From Azophilus sp963663395 (GTDB lineage Bacteria; Pseudomonadota; Gammaproteobacteria; Pseudomonadales; Azotimanducaceae), in assembly GCA_963663395.1 (NCBI GenBank), contig OY760226.1, forward strand, positions 2,790,001 through 2,854,000: a stretch of 64,000 nt of DNA, given 5' to 3'. Made by a program: the position numbers and the translations under genes. Below the pieces are notes generated by a model. It was not told the origin of the DNA. It saw only the letters and a list, made by a program, of their open reading frames with translations, and ran no database searches. This document shows positions 52,263 through 60,433 of the stretch, piece by piece (within the stretch, counting starts at the first letter, position 1; every line of letters starts with the position of its first letter).

Positions 52263-52739
52263 ATGAAAGGTAGGTGGTACGTTGTTGCCGGCCTCGTGAT
52301 CGCGCTGGATCAGGTCACCAAGTGGCTGGCGAGCAGCAACCTGGGGTTGGGCGAGCAGGTGGAGTTGCTGCCGTTCTTCAGTTGGGTGCTCTGGCACAAC
52401 GATGGAGCGGCGTTCTCCCTGATGTCCGGTCTGGGCGGGTGGCAACGCTGGTTTTTCGTCGGGCTGGCGGCGGCTTTTGCGGCGTTCATTGTCTATGAAC
52501 TCCGCCGGCTGCCCGTTGGAGACCTGTTTCAGGGGCTGGCATACGGCCTCATCCTTGGAGGAGCGCTGGGCAACATGGTGGATCGCCTGATGACCGGCTA
52601 CGTGGTCGACTTCGTGCTGCTGCACTGGCGCGACTACTACTTTCCTGCCTTCAACGTGGCCGATGCGGCCCTGTCCTGTGGCGCGGTACTGTGGGTGGGT
52701 TGCATGATCCGCGACAGCCGGGCCGAGCGCGCCCGCTAG
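52263..52739 (+). CDS. lspA: Lipoprotein signal peptidase
   Basis: 158 residues from ATG 52263; a TTG one codon upstream is possible. Four membrane helices. Aspartyl protease motifs of LspA: FFSWVLWHNDGAAFSLMSG, GGALGNMVDRLMTGYVVDFV (first catalytic Asp) and FPAFNVADAALSCGAV (second Asp). It cleaves prolipoprotein signal peptides in the inner membrane. It is normally preceded by ileS, but here a 294-bp non-coding stretch separates it from murJ. That stretch has only tiny frames and a low-GC patch just before lspA. Confidence 0.93.
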   Translation: MKGRWYVVAGLVIALDQVTKWLASSNLGLGEQVELLPFFSWVLWHNDGAAFSLMSGLGGWQRWFFVGLAAAFAAFIVYELRRLPVGDLFQGLAYGLILGGALGNMVDRLMTGYVVDFVLLHWRDYYFPAFNVADAALSCGAVLWVGCMIRDSRAERAR

Positions 52740-52763
52740 TACTTGGCGGGGAGCCGGCGGGCG

Positions 52764-53249
52764 ATGCGGTCTGCAATCGAGGTTGCTCCCGGCGGTGGCG
52801 GTTCGGGGTTCAGCCTGATCGAACTGCTGGCCGCGCTGGCCATTCTTGCCGTCATCGCAATGCTGGCGGTTCCGCTTTATACGAGCTACTCGCAACGCGC
52901 ATTCCGGGCGGAAGCCCAGGGAGATCTGCTGGCCTGTGCCCTGGGCATGGAGCGCTGGGCGGGCGACGGGTTCACCTACGAGGGCGCAGCCGACACCGAT
53001 GGCGACGGCTCGGGCGATGCGGACACCGGCCCGGTTGCCGCGACGATTTGCGAGGCCCGGTCGGTGCGCCAGGGCCGCTACGCGATCTCGGTCGAGGGCA
53101 GCGTAGACAGGTTCAGGCTGATCGCGCGACCCGATCTCCAGGGGCCAATGGCAACGGACGGTTTCCTGGAACTCGATGACTCGGGAAACCGCCGCTGGGA
53201 TCGCGACGACAACGGGGTGATCGGTACAGGCGAAGATCGCTGGGAATAG
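52764..53249 (+). CDS. PilE-like type IV (minor) pilin
   Basis: 161 residues from ATG 52764. A short leader ends in GGGGSG, followed by the prepilin peptidase site and hydrophobic helix FSLIELLAALAILAVIAMLA with the conserved Glu5. The globular part (GDLLACALGMERWAGDGF) resembles PilE minor pilins. An Asp-rich stretch, GAADTDGDGSGDADTG, could bind calcium. First of five pilus genes in one direction, 24 bp after lspA. Confidence 0.83.
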   Translation: MRSAIEVAPGGGGSGFSLIELLAALAILAVIAMLAVPLYTSYSQRAFRAEAQGDLLACALGMERWAGDGFTYEGAADTDGDGSGDADTGPVAATICEARSVRQGRYAISVEGSVDRFRLIARPDLQGPMATDGFLELDDSGNRRWDRDDNGVIGTGEDRWE

Positions 53250-53355
53250 TACCCGGGCTGCTCGCCTCCTGACTGGCGTCCTACACGCGTAAGAGCGACA
53301 TTCGCACCAGGTTCCGGGCAATTGGCGGATAGCGCCCCCCGGAACCGGACCCAAA

Positions 53356-53985
53356 ATGGTGCGACTCCCTGTTCGAGGCGTGCCCTCCGTGATCAGAAGG
53401 TTCCGAGTTCCGCGCCGAAAGGCCACGCTACGCAGGCGGGGCCCGCGCGCCGCGCCGCGCAGGAAGCGGCCGCGGGGCGTCTCTCTGGTGGAATTGCTGG
53501 TCGCCGTGCTCGTCATGGGTGTCGGCGTGCTCGGGGTGGTGGGCCTGCTGGCGACAACCATGCAGGGCAATCGTTCGGCACTGCTCGGTACCGAAGCCGC
53601 CCTGCTGGTCGAAGACATGATCGACCGGGTCCGCGCGAACGCCGGCAGCAATGGCGCAACCGCGCTCTACGGTGGCCTCGGGCTGGGCGAACCCCCGCCG
53701 GTGCCGCCCGACTGCGGCGCGGTCGAATGCACCCCGGAGCAAATGGCGGTATACGACCAGGCAGTCTGGAAGTGCCGCATGGGGCGATTCGCCGAAGTCC
53801 TGTTGTGCGTCGAACTGGCCGATGCGGCCGCAATGGAAATTTCCGACGCAGCCATCGGGCGTATGCGGCTGCCGCAAGGCGACGGCTCGATCGATGTGGA
53901 TCCGGCAACAAATCTCGTGCGCGTCCGCGTGCAGTGGCTGGACCGCGGGCAGATGCGAAATCTTGCCGTCCAGAGCCGAATTTGA
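53356..53985 (+). CDS. pilV: PilV-like type IV pilus minor pilin
   Basis: 209 residues from ATG 53356. An unusually long basic leader of about 41 residues (RRKATLRRRGPRAAPRRKRP) precedes the cleavage site RG/VSLVELLVAVLVMGVGVLG. The rest matches PilV: VEDMIDRVRANAGSNGATAL and VRVRVQWLDR. The real start may be a downstream alternative codon. It ends TGATG with pilW. PilV is part of the tip/priming complex of type IVa pili. Confidence 0.82.
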   Translation: MVRLPVRGVPSVIRRFRVPRRKATLRRRGPRAAPRRKRPRGVSLVELLVAVLVMGVGVLGVVGLLATTMQGNRSALLGTEAALLVEDMIDRVRANAGSNGATALYGGLGLGEPPPVPPDCGAVECTPEQMAVYDQAVWKCRMGRFAEVLLCVELADAAAMEISDAAIGRMRLPQGDGSIDVDPATNLVRVRVQWLDRGQMRNLAVQSRI

Positions 53986-54989
53986 TGGTTCGCGGGCCCG
54001 GGTACGTCTGCCGCGGTTTCTCCTTGGTCGAGTTGCTGCTCACCCTGACGCTGGGGCTGATCGTGATCGCGGGAATGGCACAGCTTTTCAGGGGCACCGG
54101 ACGCGGCCATGCCTCCATGGAGAGCGCGGCACGTTCCGGGGAAAGCGGCCGCTATGCCCTCGCGTTCCTGGGACACTCCGCCCGGAATGCCGGGTTTCTC
54201 GGCTGCGACAGCAGGCCCGGTCGCATCGTCAACACCCTCAACGGCGACCTGGGCGCACTCTTCGAGCTGAACATCACCAGGGCGGTGGAGGCGTTCGATG
54301 ACGCCGGCGGCGGTTCCGCTGCTGCCTATGCCGGCGCTGCGGGAATCGATCCCGGTCGCATCGTTCCCGGCACGGACATCGTTACGTTTCGCCGACTGGA
54401 AGGCCCGTTTTTCCGCGTCCTGGCGCCGGTGGATGCGCACCCGGTTGTCGAAGAAGGGGAGTCGCTTGACATGGACGCCGGCGACTTCCTGCTCATCGGC
54501 GATTGCGAACAGTCATCGCTGTTTCGGCTCTCGGGCGTGATTCACGGCAGCGGCAGTGCGGTGCTTCTTCGCGAACCAGGCGCCGGGAGCCGCGAAAACT
54601 CCACGGTCACGACCTTGTCCGATGGCGGCAAGGCCTATGGGCCGGGGGGCGCGGCAGGCGGGGCAATCGTCGGTCGCGTGATGACTGAAACCTACTTCAT
54701 CGCTCCGGGGCGCGGCGCCGGTCGCCGGGGCGAGCCAACGAGGTCGCTGTGGCGGCGGGTCGGCACGGCAGCTTCCGCCGAACTGGTAGAAGGCGTTCAT
54801 GACCTGCAGGTCAGCTTCGGAGTGGATACCCGGCCGGGTGACGGCGTGGCGTCGGTTGGCCGGTACCTGGGTTTCGATGACATTCCCACCGGCAGTGCCG
54901 TATTGGCTGTCCAGGTGCGGGTTGCTGCCGGCGACGCTTCCGGTCTGCGCGCGCTCGGTCAGACCTTCAGTCTGCGCAATGCCGGATGA
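53985..54989 (+). CDS. pilW: PilW-like type IV pilus assembly protein
   Basis: 334 residues. The leader MVRGPGYVCRG is followed by FSLVELLLTLTLGLIVIAGM, the pilin-like helix. Then come SARSGESGRYALAFLGHSAR-like PilW sequence and NAGFLGCDSR, and a large globular part rich in beta strands. The start shares a base with the pilV stop and the end overlaps pilX by four bases, so translation is coupled through the block. Minor pilin of the tip complex. Confidence 0.85.
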   Translation: MVRGPGYVCRGFSLVELLLTLTLGLIVIAGMAQLFRGTGRGHASMESAARSGESGRYALAFLGHSARNAGFLGCDSRPGRIVNTLNGDLGALFELNITRAVEAFDDAGGGSAAAYAGAAGIDPGRIVPGTDIVTFRRLEGPFFRVLAPVDAHPVVEEGESLDMDAGDFLLIGDCEQSSLFRLSGVIHGSGSAVLLREPGAGSRENSTVTTLSDGGKAYGPGGAAGGAIVGRVMTETYFIAPGRGAGRRGEPTRSLWRRVGTAASAELVEGVHDLQVSFGVDTRPGDGVASVGRYLGFDDIPTGSAVLAVQVRVAAGDASGLRALGQTFSLRNAG

Positions 54990-55537
54990 GCGAACAGCGC
55001 CCCGAATCGGCCGGGCAAAGGGGTGTCGCCCTTGTCGTCTGTCTGGCGCTGCTGCTGGTTCTCGGGATTGCAGGGGCTTCGGCGGTTCGAACGACCATCC
55101 TGGAAGAGCGGGTGGTGCGTAACGCAAGCGATGCGCTTGTCGCCTTTCAGGCAGCGGAGGCTGCGCTGCGGGAAGGCGAAGCCTTCCTTGCCGGTAGCAT
55201 CGACAGCACGGAGCACTTCACGGACACGGGCAATGACGGTCTGTGGACGCCGGCGCTGCCGGGTGAACGGCAGCGCTGGGTCCTTGCAGGCGTGTGGGAA
55301 CCTGCGGGGGGTCGGAGCAGAGCCGTAGCGAATCCCATCGAGGCCGTCGCGGCGCAGCCTCGTTTCATCGTCGAGCGGCTGGCGAGCCTGGAACTGGCGC
55401 CCAGTCCGCATCTGGTGGAGGAGTCCACGGAAGCGGCGAAGCAGCGCCTGGAGATTTTTCGAATCACCGGAAGGGGTGTCGGTCGGTCGGACGCGGCCAG
55501 TGCCATGGTCCAGGGTACATACGGAATGCTGCTTTGA
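54986..55537 (+). CDS. pilX: PilX-like type IV pilus minor pilin
   Basis: 183 residues. The N-terminus QRGVALVVCLALLLVLGIAG is the hydrophobic helix of PilX proteins, followed by the family segment VRNASDALVAFQAAEAALRE-GE. It overlaps pilW (ATGA) and its stop overlaps the TTG start of pilY1 (TTGA). It supports pilus assembly and works with PilY1 in adhesion. Confidence 0.83.
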   Translation: MSEQRPESAGQRGVALVVCLALLLVLGIAGASAVRTTILEERVVRNASDALVAFQAAEAALREGEAFLAGSIDSTEHFTDTGNDGLWTPALPGERQRWVLAGVWEPAGGRSRAVANPIEAVAAQPRFIVERLASLELAPSPHLVEESTEAAKQRLEIFRITGRGVGRSDAASAMVQGTYGMLL

Positions 55538-57024
55538 GGACTGGCACCGGAATTGCGGCCTGTGTCTGGGCGACCCTCGTCGCCTTCTCCGGTTCGACCG
55601 GGGAACTTGCTGCGTCCGTTGAGGAGTACGTGAACGTTCGCGAGCACCGTGATGCCGTCGGCAAGTCGAGGCAACGGGTGACCATCTCCAGTCTCTCCGA
55701 CGGACGCGGCTATGCTGCACACAGCAACCGGGACGCGGGCAACGGCGAGGAAACGCGCACCCCGTTGTGGACGTTCACGGATCCTGACCTTGGCCAGGCC
55801 CATGATCGGGTCCGCGTTGCATTGAGCAATGCGGAAGACGCCCGGGGTGACAGGGAGTGGGCTGCAATTTTCGGGAGTGGGGACGGCGGCGTTGCGGGCG
55901 AGGCGAGGCTCTTCGTGCTGTTTATCGACAGGGGCATCGATGGCTGGTCCAACGGGGGTTTCGTCGAGATCCCAACAGGTGTCCGGACTCCGGTGGACGG
56001 TACGGAACCGCCTCTTTCCAACAGCCTCGGCGAACCGGCGCTGGTCGACCGCGACCTCGACGGCTCAACCGATCTGGCCTATGCGGGCGACATGCAGGGT
56101 AACCTGTACCGCTTCGACATCTCCGGCCGCGATCCATCGTTGTGGCGCGCGGTTCGGCTCTTCAAGGCGGAGTATGGCGGTCCCCGGCGAACGCTCCAGC
56201 CGATCATTCAGCGTCCGTTCGTGGTCATGCACCCCGGTAACGGTGAATTTCTGGTGGTGTTCGCGACGGGCGGCGACCTGACGGGAGGGGATCGCGTCAG
56301 TTCCGACATCCAATCAATCTACGGCATCTGGGACCCGGGGGAGTCCGATCCGGTGACGGCACACCCTGACGCCAGGGACAAGCACCTGGTCAGACGGGTG
56401 CTGACCAACGTGGTCGATGAGTCCGCCGGGTCGTTCAAGACCCGCCGCATGCTCACCGGGGATCCTGTCCACTACGCGAAGCGCGCTCCCGGCCGCATGG
56501 GCGTATACGGTTGGTACATCGATCTGGACATGCCTCGCGCGAGCCGAACGTTGCAGGGCAACCCGAACCCGGACCGCTGCGGAGAAGCGCCGCCCGGTCC
56601 GCAGTACCCGGGCGAGCAGGTAACGGGTCGTCCCGTCCCACGCGGCAAGGCGCTGTTCATGGTGACCGCCATTCCGGGGGATACGTTGCAATGTGCCGGT
56701 GCGCCGCCGGGGTCTTTGCTGGCCATCGACATGGTCACCGGCAACCGCCTCGTGGCAGCGGTCCTCGATTTGAACGGCGATGAGAGCATCGATGCGGAAG
56801 ACCTTGTCCCGTTTGCAGGGGAAACGCCCGCCTCGGGAATCGTCCTGGACAACGGCATCTTCAGGGGGCCGCCCGCCGAACCGGGGCTGGTCTCGAGCAG
56901 GGACGGGTCGGCGACTCTTGTCTTCGGCGAAGGTGCCGATGCGCCGACGCTGGCCGTAGGGGGTGGTGGAGAGGCCCGAACGGGGCGGCTGTCCTGGCGT
57001 GAAATTCCGGATACCGCGCACTGA
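55534..57024 (+). CDS. pilY1: Very short PilY1-like protein (propeller domain only)
   Basis: 496 residues from TTG 55534, giving a signal peptide (TGIAACVWATLVAFSGSTGE). The chain matches the C-terminal beta-propeller of PilY1: PALVDRDLDGSTDLAYAGDM then GNLYRFDISGRD, with a DxDxDG calcium-type loop. FVVMHPGNGEFLVVFATGGD and SIYGIWDPGES follow, and a second loop DLNGDESIDAED lies near the end. Usual PilY1 is over 1000 residues with an N-terminal von Willebrand A domain, which is absent here. The start is tightly coupled to pilX, so the short form looks like the native gene rather than a broken one. Confidence 0.75.
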   Translation: MRTGTGIAACVWATLVAFSGSTGELAASVEEYVNVREHRDAVGKSRQRVTISSLSDGRGYAAHSNRDAGNGEETRTPLWTFTDPDLGQAHDRVRVALSNAEDARGDREWAAIFGSGDGGVAGEARLFVLFIDRGIDGWSNGGFVEIPTGVRTPVDGTEPPLSNSLGEPALVDRDLDGSTDLAYAGDMQGNLYRFDISGRDPSLWRAVRLFKAEYGGPRRTLQPIIQRPFVVMHPGNGEFLVVFATGGDLTGGDRVSSDIQSIYGIWDPGESDPVTAHPDARDKHLVRRVLTNVVDESAGSFKTRRMLTGDPVHYAKRAPGRMGVYGWYIDLDMPRASRTLQGNPNPDRCGEAPPGPQYPGEQVTGRPVPRGKALFMVTAIPGDTLQCAGAPPGSLLAIDMVTGNRLVAAVLDLNGDESIDAEDLVPFAGETPASGIVLDNGIFRGPPAEPGLVSSRDGSATLVFGEGADAPTLAVGGGGEARTGRLSWREIPDTAH

Positions 57025-57027
57025 ACG

Positions 57028-57225
57028 CGAGCCCGACCGATTCATGAATGAACTACTGCGGCAGTCAATAGCAGCGAAATCACTGGGCGTACTCCCGCCG
57101 CGTGCTCAACGTGCTGTCAAGCACGCCTGCGCGCGCTCAACGTGCTGCAGCACGCGTCCGTGCACCCAGCGCTTTCACTACTCTTGCCAGCCTCGCTACG
57201 TCCATTCACGAATAGGTCGGGCTAG
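57028..57225. repeat. MITE-like inverted-repeat element, copy D (inverted)
   Basis: A 190-bp core (57032-57221) in the opposite orientation to copies A-C. Ends are CCCGACCGATTCATGAATG and its inverted partner. The right flank is CTAG and the left flank CGAG, a one-base difference from a perfect duplication. It has two hairpin modules (CGTGCTGTCAAGCACG and CGTGCTGCAGCACG). It occupies the gap between pilY1 and ribF. Confidence 0.87.
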
Positions 57226-57257
57226 CGGTCTTGCTCGAATCCCGGATTGCGGACATC

Positions 57258-58187
57258 ATGTCGCGCTTCATGGATGTCTACCGGAATCTGGAACAGGCGG
57301 GCGGCACCCACTGCGTGCTCTGCATCGGCAATTTCGATGGCGTGCACCGGGGCCACCGCAAGCTGCTGGACGTGGCGCGGTCAGTCGCGGAGGCCAGCGG
57401 CACTCCCCTGGGCGTCATGACCTTCGAACCGCATCCAAGGCGCCTGTTTCGCCCGGACGATCCGCCCTTCTGCATTACCCCGCCACAGGTTGAACGGCGC
57501 CTCCTGGAAACCCTGGGAGTCGATGTCCTCTTTTCGCTGCGATTCGACTGGGATTTCGCCAGCCAGTCGGCGGAAGGCTTTATCGCCAACGTACTGGACG
57601 GCGGCATCCGGCCATCTCATGTAGTGGTGGGCTACGACTTCCGGTTCGGCCAGTTGCGCACGGGCACGGCGGATACGCTACGCGAGGCGGGTTACCCCGT
57701 AACCGTCGTGGAGGAACTGGCCGACCGGGAACACCAGGCCTTCTCCTCCAGCCGGGTTCGCGTTGCGCTCCGGCATGGGGACCTGGCAACCGCCAACAGG
57801 CTCCTGGGTTGGGAATGGGAAATGGAGGGCGAGGTCGTGACCGGCAACCGGCGCGGCCATACCCTGGGTTTTCCCACCGCCAACGTGGAACTCGGCGAAA
57901 CGCTGCATCCCGCCTACGGAGTCTATGCGGCCTGGGCACGGGTTGAGGGGGAGGAAGCGTGGCGTCCGGCAGCCACGAATATCGGTATCCGGCCCATGTT
58001 CGAATTGCCCGTGGGGCAGGTGGAAGCGCACATTCTCGATTTCGACAGGGATATCTACGGCGAGTCGCTTCGGGTGCGGCCGGTCAGGAAGATACGCGGC
58101 GAAGCGCGTTATGCGAGCGTCGAAGAACTCATCCGGCAGATGCGCATCGATTGCACGATCACCAGGGAATTGCTGGGGGTGGACTGA
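57258..58187 (+). CDS. ribF: Bifunctional riboflavin kinase/FAD synthetase
   Basis: 309 residues from ATG 57258; ATG 57270 or TTG 57231 are possible, since no strong ribosome site is seen and a MITE-like element ends 32 bp upstream. FAD synthetase half: CVLCIGNFDGVHRGHRKLLD, VVVGYDFRFGQLRTGTADTL, AFSSSRVRVALRHGDL. Riboflavin kinase half: GNRRGHTLGFPTANVELGET, YGVYAAWARVEG, AATNIGIRP. It makes FMN and FAD. In most relatives ribF directly follows murJ; here five pilus genes and lspA lie between. Confidence 0.94.
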   Translation: MSRFMDVYRNLEQAGGTHCVLCIGNFDGVHRGHRKLLDVARSVAEASGTPLGVMTFEPHPRRLFRPDDPPFCITPPQVERRLLETLGVDVLFSLRFDWDFASQSAEGFIANVLDGGIRPSHVVVGYDFRFGQLRTGTADTLREAGYPVTVVEELADREHQAFSSSRVRVALRHGDLATANRLLGWEWEMEGEVVTGNRRGHTLGFPTANVELGETLHPAYGVYAAWARVEGEEAWRPAATNIGIRPMFELPVGQVEAHILDFDRDIYGESLRVRPVRKIRGEARYASVEELIRQMRIDCTITRELLGVD

Positions 58188-58257
58188 GTAGCCGGCTCTA
58201 GCCCGCTATCCACCGGGCGAGCATCACCGCGCCACGTTTATGGGCGGAAATCACGCT

Positions 58258-59058
58258 TCAGCCTGTGTTGGCCGCGCTTTCGAACAGGACGCTGGTCATG
58301 CTCAGTGCCTTGTGCACCAGGTAGTCCGTCTCCAGACGAATGCGGTCGGATTCCTTCCGGGCGCCCAACACGTACAGAAGCGGACAGAAGTGATCGGGGC
58401 CGGGAACGGCCAGCGCGGCCTCGGGCCCGAAGCGCTTGTAGTCCCAGACCGTCGCGGGGTCGTTTCGAACGATGCCGTCCTTGATGTAATCGTTGAACCG
58501 CTGTGCCCAGTCGTACGGAGCGGCATCGGCAGCGCCGCTCATTGCGGGCAGGTTGTGCACGATGTTGCCGCTGCCCATGATCAGTACACCCTCGCCGCGT
58601 AGCGGGCGCAGCCGCCTGCCGAGTTCGTAGTGCCATTCGAGGGGTCTGGCGAGATCCATGCCAAGCTGCGCCACGGGAATGTCCGCGTCGGGCCAGGCCT
58701 TCATCAAGACGCTCCAGGTCCCGTGGTCCAGGCCCCAGGACCGATCCGCCAGCACGGGCAGGGGGGCAAGCAGTTCCTGCACGCGCCGGGCCAGGGCGGG
58801 AGCGCCCGGTGCCGGGTACTGCAGGTCGAACAGGGCCGCGGGCAGCGACCGGCCGAAATCGTGGATGGTTTCCGGGCGCTCCATGACGGTTACCGCGCAG
58901 CCTTGCGTACACCAGTGGGCCGAGATGGCCAGGATTGCTTCCGGCTTCCGCATGCTGCGGGCGATGCGGTGCCAGGCCCGGGTGGCGGTGTTGTCTTCGA
59001 TGGCATTGACGGGACTGCCGTGGCCGATGAAGGCCACCGGCATTTCGGCCTGGGTCAC
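58258..59058 (-). CDS. LigB/DODA-type (class III) extradiol dioxygenase
   Basis: 266 residues from GTG 59058. Metal ligands and family blocks: VAFIGHGSPVNAIEDN, AILAISAHWCTQGCAV, RSWGLDHGTWSVLMKAWPDA, VLIMGSGNIVHNLPAM, DHFCPLLYVLGA. It is close to the YgiD/4,5-DOPA dioxygenase group, enzymes that cleave catechol rings beside the hydroxyls. The start overlaps the upstream Rieske oxygenase stop by four bases (GTGA), so the two are translated together. This suggests ring hydroxylation followed by ring cleavage. Confidence 0.88.
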   Translation of the reverse strand: MTQAEMPVAFIGHGSPVNAIEDNTATRAWHRIARSMRKPEAILAISAHWCTQGCAVTVMERPETIHDFGRSLPAALFDLQYPAPGAPALARRVQELLAPLPVLADRSWGLDHGTWSVLMKAWPDADIPVAQLGMDLARPLEWHYELGRRLRPLRGEGVLIMGSGNIVHNLPAMSGAADAAPYDWAQRFNDYIKDGIVRNDPATVWDYKRFGPEAALAVPGPDHFCPLLYVLGARKESDRIRLETDYLVHKALSMTSVLFESAANTG

Positions 59059-60248
59059 GGTTCGACCCCGTCGGCGCGCAGGCGTTGCCAGCACGAACGG
59101 TACCTGGGCACCAGCCAGTTGTTCAGGTCGATCTGCGCGCCTTCCTGCCAGGAATACCGGCCCCGGGCGGCGAAGCGTGAGCGCAGGCCCACCTGCACCA
59201 GTGCATCGACGTGCTGGTCCTGGGCCATGATGATGCCGGCCGCTGCCCGGATCATCTCCAGGCGGTGGACGAAGCCGGCATCCTCGGCAGCGCCTGGAGC
59301 GACCAGTTCGCCAACGTCCATTTCGTTGGTTTCGGGCCCGGTCGCGCGCACCACCAGGTAGATGGCCATATCGCTGGTGAGAACCAGCGACAGGCTCGGA
59401 GGAATGTTGGCGAAGATCACCTGGTTGCGGTCTTCACCGGTCAGCTTCGGGAAGATCGGCAGCACGGCTTTCTGCGTGGCATTGAAACTGGCGTCCGGAT
59501 GCAGGGTGCCGTTGTAGCGCAGGTACCCGGCGGTGTCTTCGGGCAGTTGAGGAAACGATGCCAGGGAACTGGGAATGAAGTCGTGCAGTGGCCCGCTGTG
59601 CAGGCGATTGGCGTGGTAGCCGTCGTTATTGTTCTCGAACATCACCTTCCAGTTCCAGGGAAACACGCTGGTCTGCGGGTCGCCGGCCAGTTCGGCATTG
59701 ATAAGATCGTAACGGTCGATCGCTTCTTCCACGTACTTCAGCCGGGGCGCCAGGGGCGGTGCGTCAGCGTCGAAGTTTACAAAAATGAAACCCAGCCAGG
59801 TTTCCACCTTGAGCGTTGGCAGCCGGATTTCGGACTTGTCGAAATTTTCGGTTCGGTCCATTGCCGGACAGTTCGACAATGCCCCGTCCAGGCGGTAACC
59901 CCACTTGTGGTACGGACAGACGAAGCGGCGGGTGTTGCCGCTGCCTTCCGCGACCAGCATGGCACGGTGCCGGCACACGGCCGACATGGCGCGCAGTTCG
60001 CCGTCAAGGTCGCGGACGACGACCAGCGGCTCGCCGATGATGGCGGTGGTGAAAAAGTCGCCGGGGCTGCTCACTTGGGACTCGCGGCCGACGCAGAGCC
60101 ATTCGTGGTTGAAGACCGCCTCTTTTTCGAATTCGTAGAACTGCGGGTCTGTATAGCAGACCGGCGGCAGGGTCTCCGCCCGCTCTATCGGCAGGACGGA
60201 ACTGGCGAGGGAATCAAAGAACGCATCGGTCAGCAGTGATGCAGGCAT
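59055..60248 (-). CDS. Rieske non-heme iron oxygenase, alpha-subunit type
   Basis: 397 residues from ATG 60248; an upstream in-frame start adds 14 residues. The Rieske [2Fe-2S] ligands are C92/H94 (VCRHRAML) and C111/H114 (CPYHKWGY). The catalytic domain has the mononuclear iron region FENNNDGYHANRLHSGPLHD. A ring-hydroxylating oxygenase also needs a reductase (and ferredoxin or beta subunit in some types), and none is encoded nearby. It is divergent from a second Rieske protein gene 185 bp away. Confidence 0.9.
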   Translation of the reverse strand: MPASLLTDAFFDSLASSVLPIERAETLPPVCYTDPQFYEFEKEAVFNHEWLCVGRESQVSSPGDFFTTAIIGEPLVVVRDLDGELRAMSAVCRHRAMLVAEGSGNTRRFVCPYHKWGYRLDGALSNCPAMDRTENFDKSEIRLPTLKVETWLGFIFVNFDADAPPLAPRLKYVEEAIDRYDLINAELAGDPQTSVFPWNWKVMFENNNDGYHANRLHSGPLHDFIPSSLASFPQLPEDTAGYLRYNGTLHPDASFNATQKAVLPIFPKLTGEDRNQVIFANIPPSLSLVLTSDMAIYLVVRATGPETNEMDVGELVAPGAAEDAGFVHRLEMIRAAAGIIMAQDQHVDALVQVGLRSRFAARGRYSWQEGAQIDLNNWLVPRYRSCWQRLRADGVEP

Positions 60249-60433
60249 GGGTCCAGGTGCCCCGGTGTCCGGGCTCGATAATAGGCGCATGACGCAGCGT
60301 CATTCTTATCCACAAGCGCACCAAAATTTGGTCGGCGGACGGGCGGGAGTTAAGAAATAGGGCGGTTCCGTGCAAGAACGTGGCGGACGGAGCCCCTATT
60401 GTCCGAAACGTTCAGGTTCGAACGCAAATCTCG

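Noticed and set aside
52226..52273. 15-codon frame MNVNEINKLKIFDER overlapping the lspA start
   Set aside because: Could be a coupling leader, but it has no ribosome site and its base composition reflects the local low-GC patch; not enough to call.
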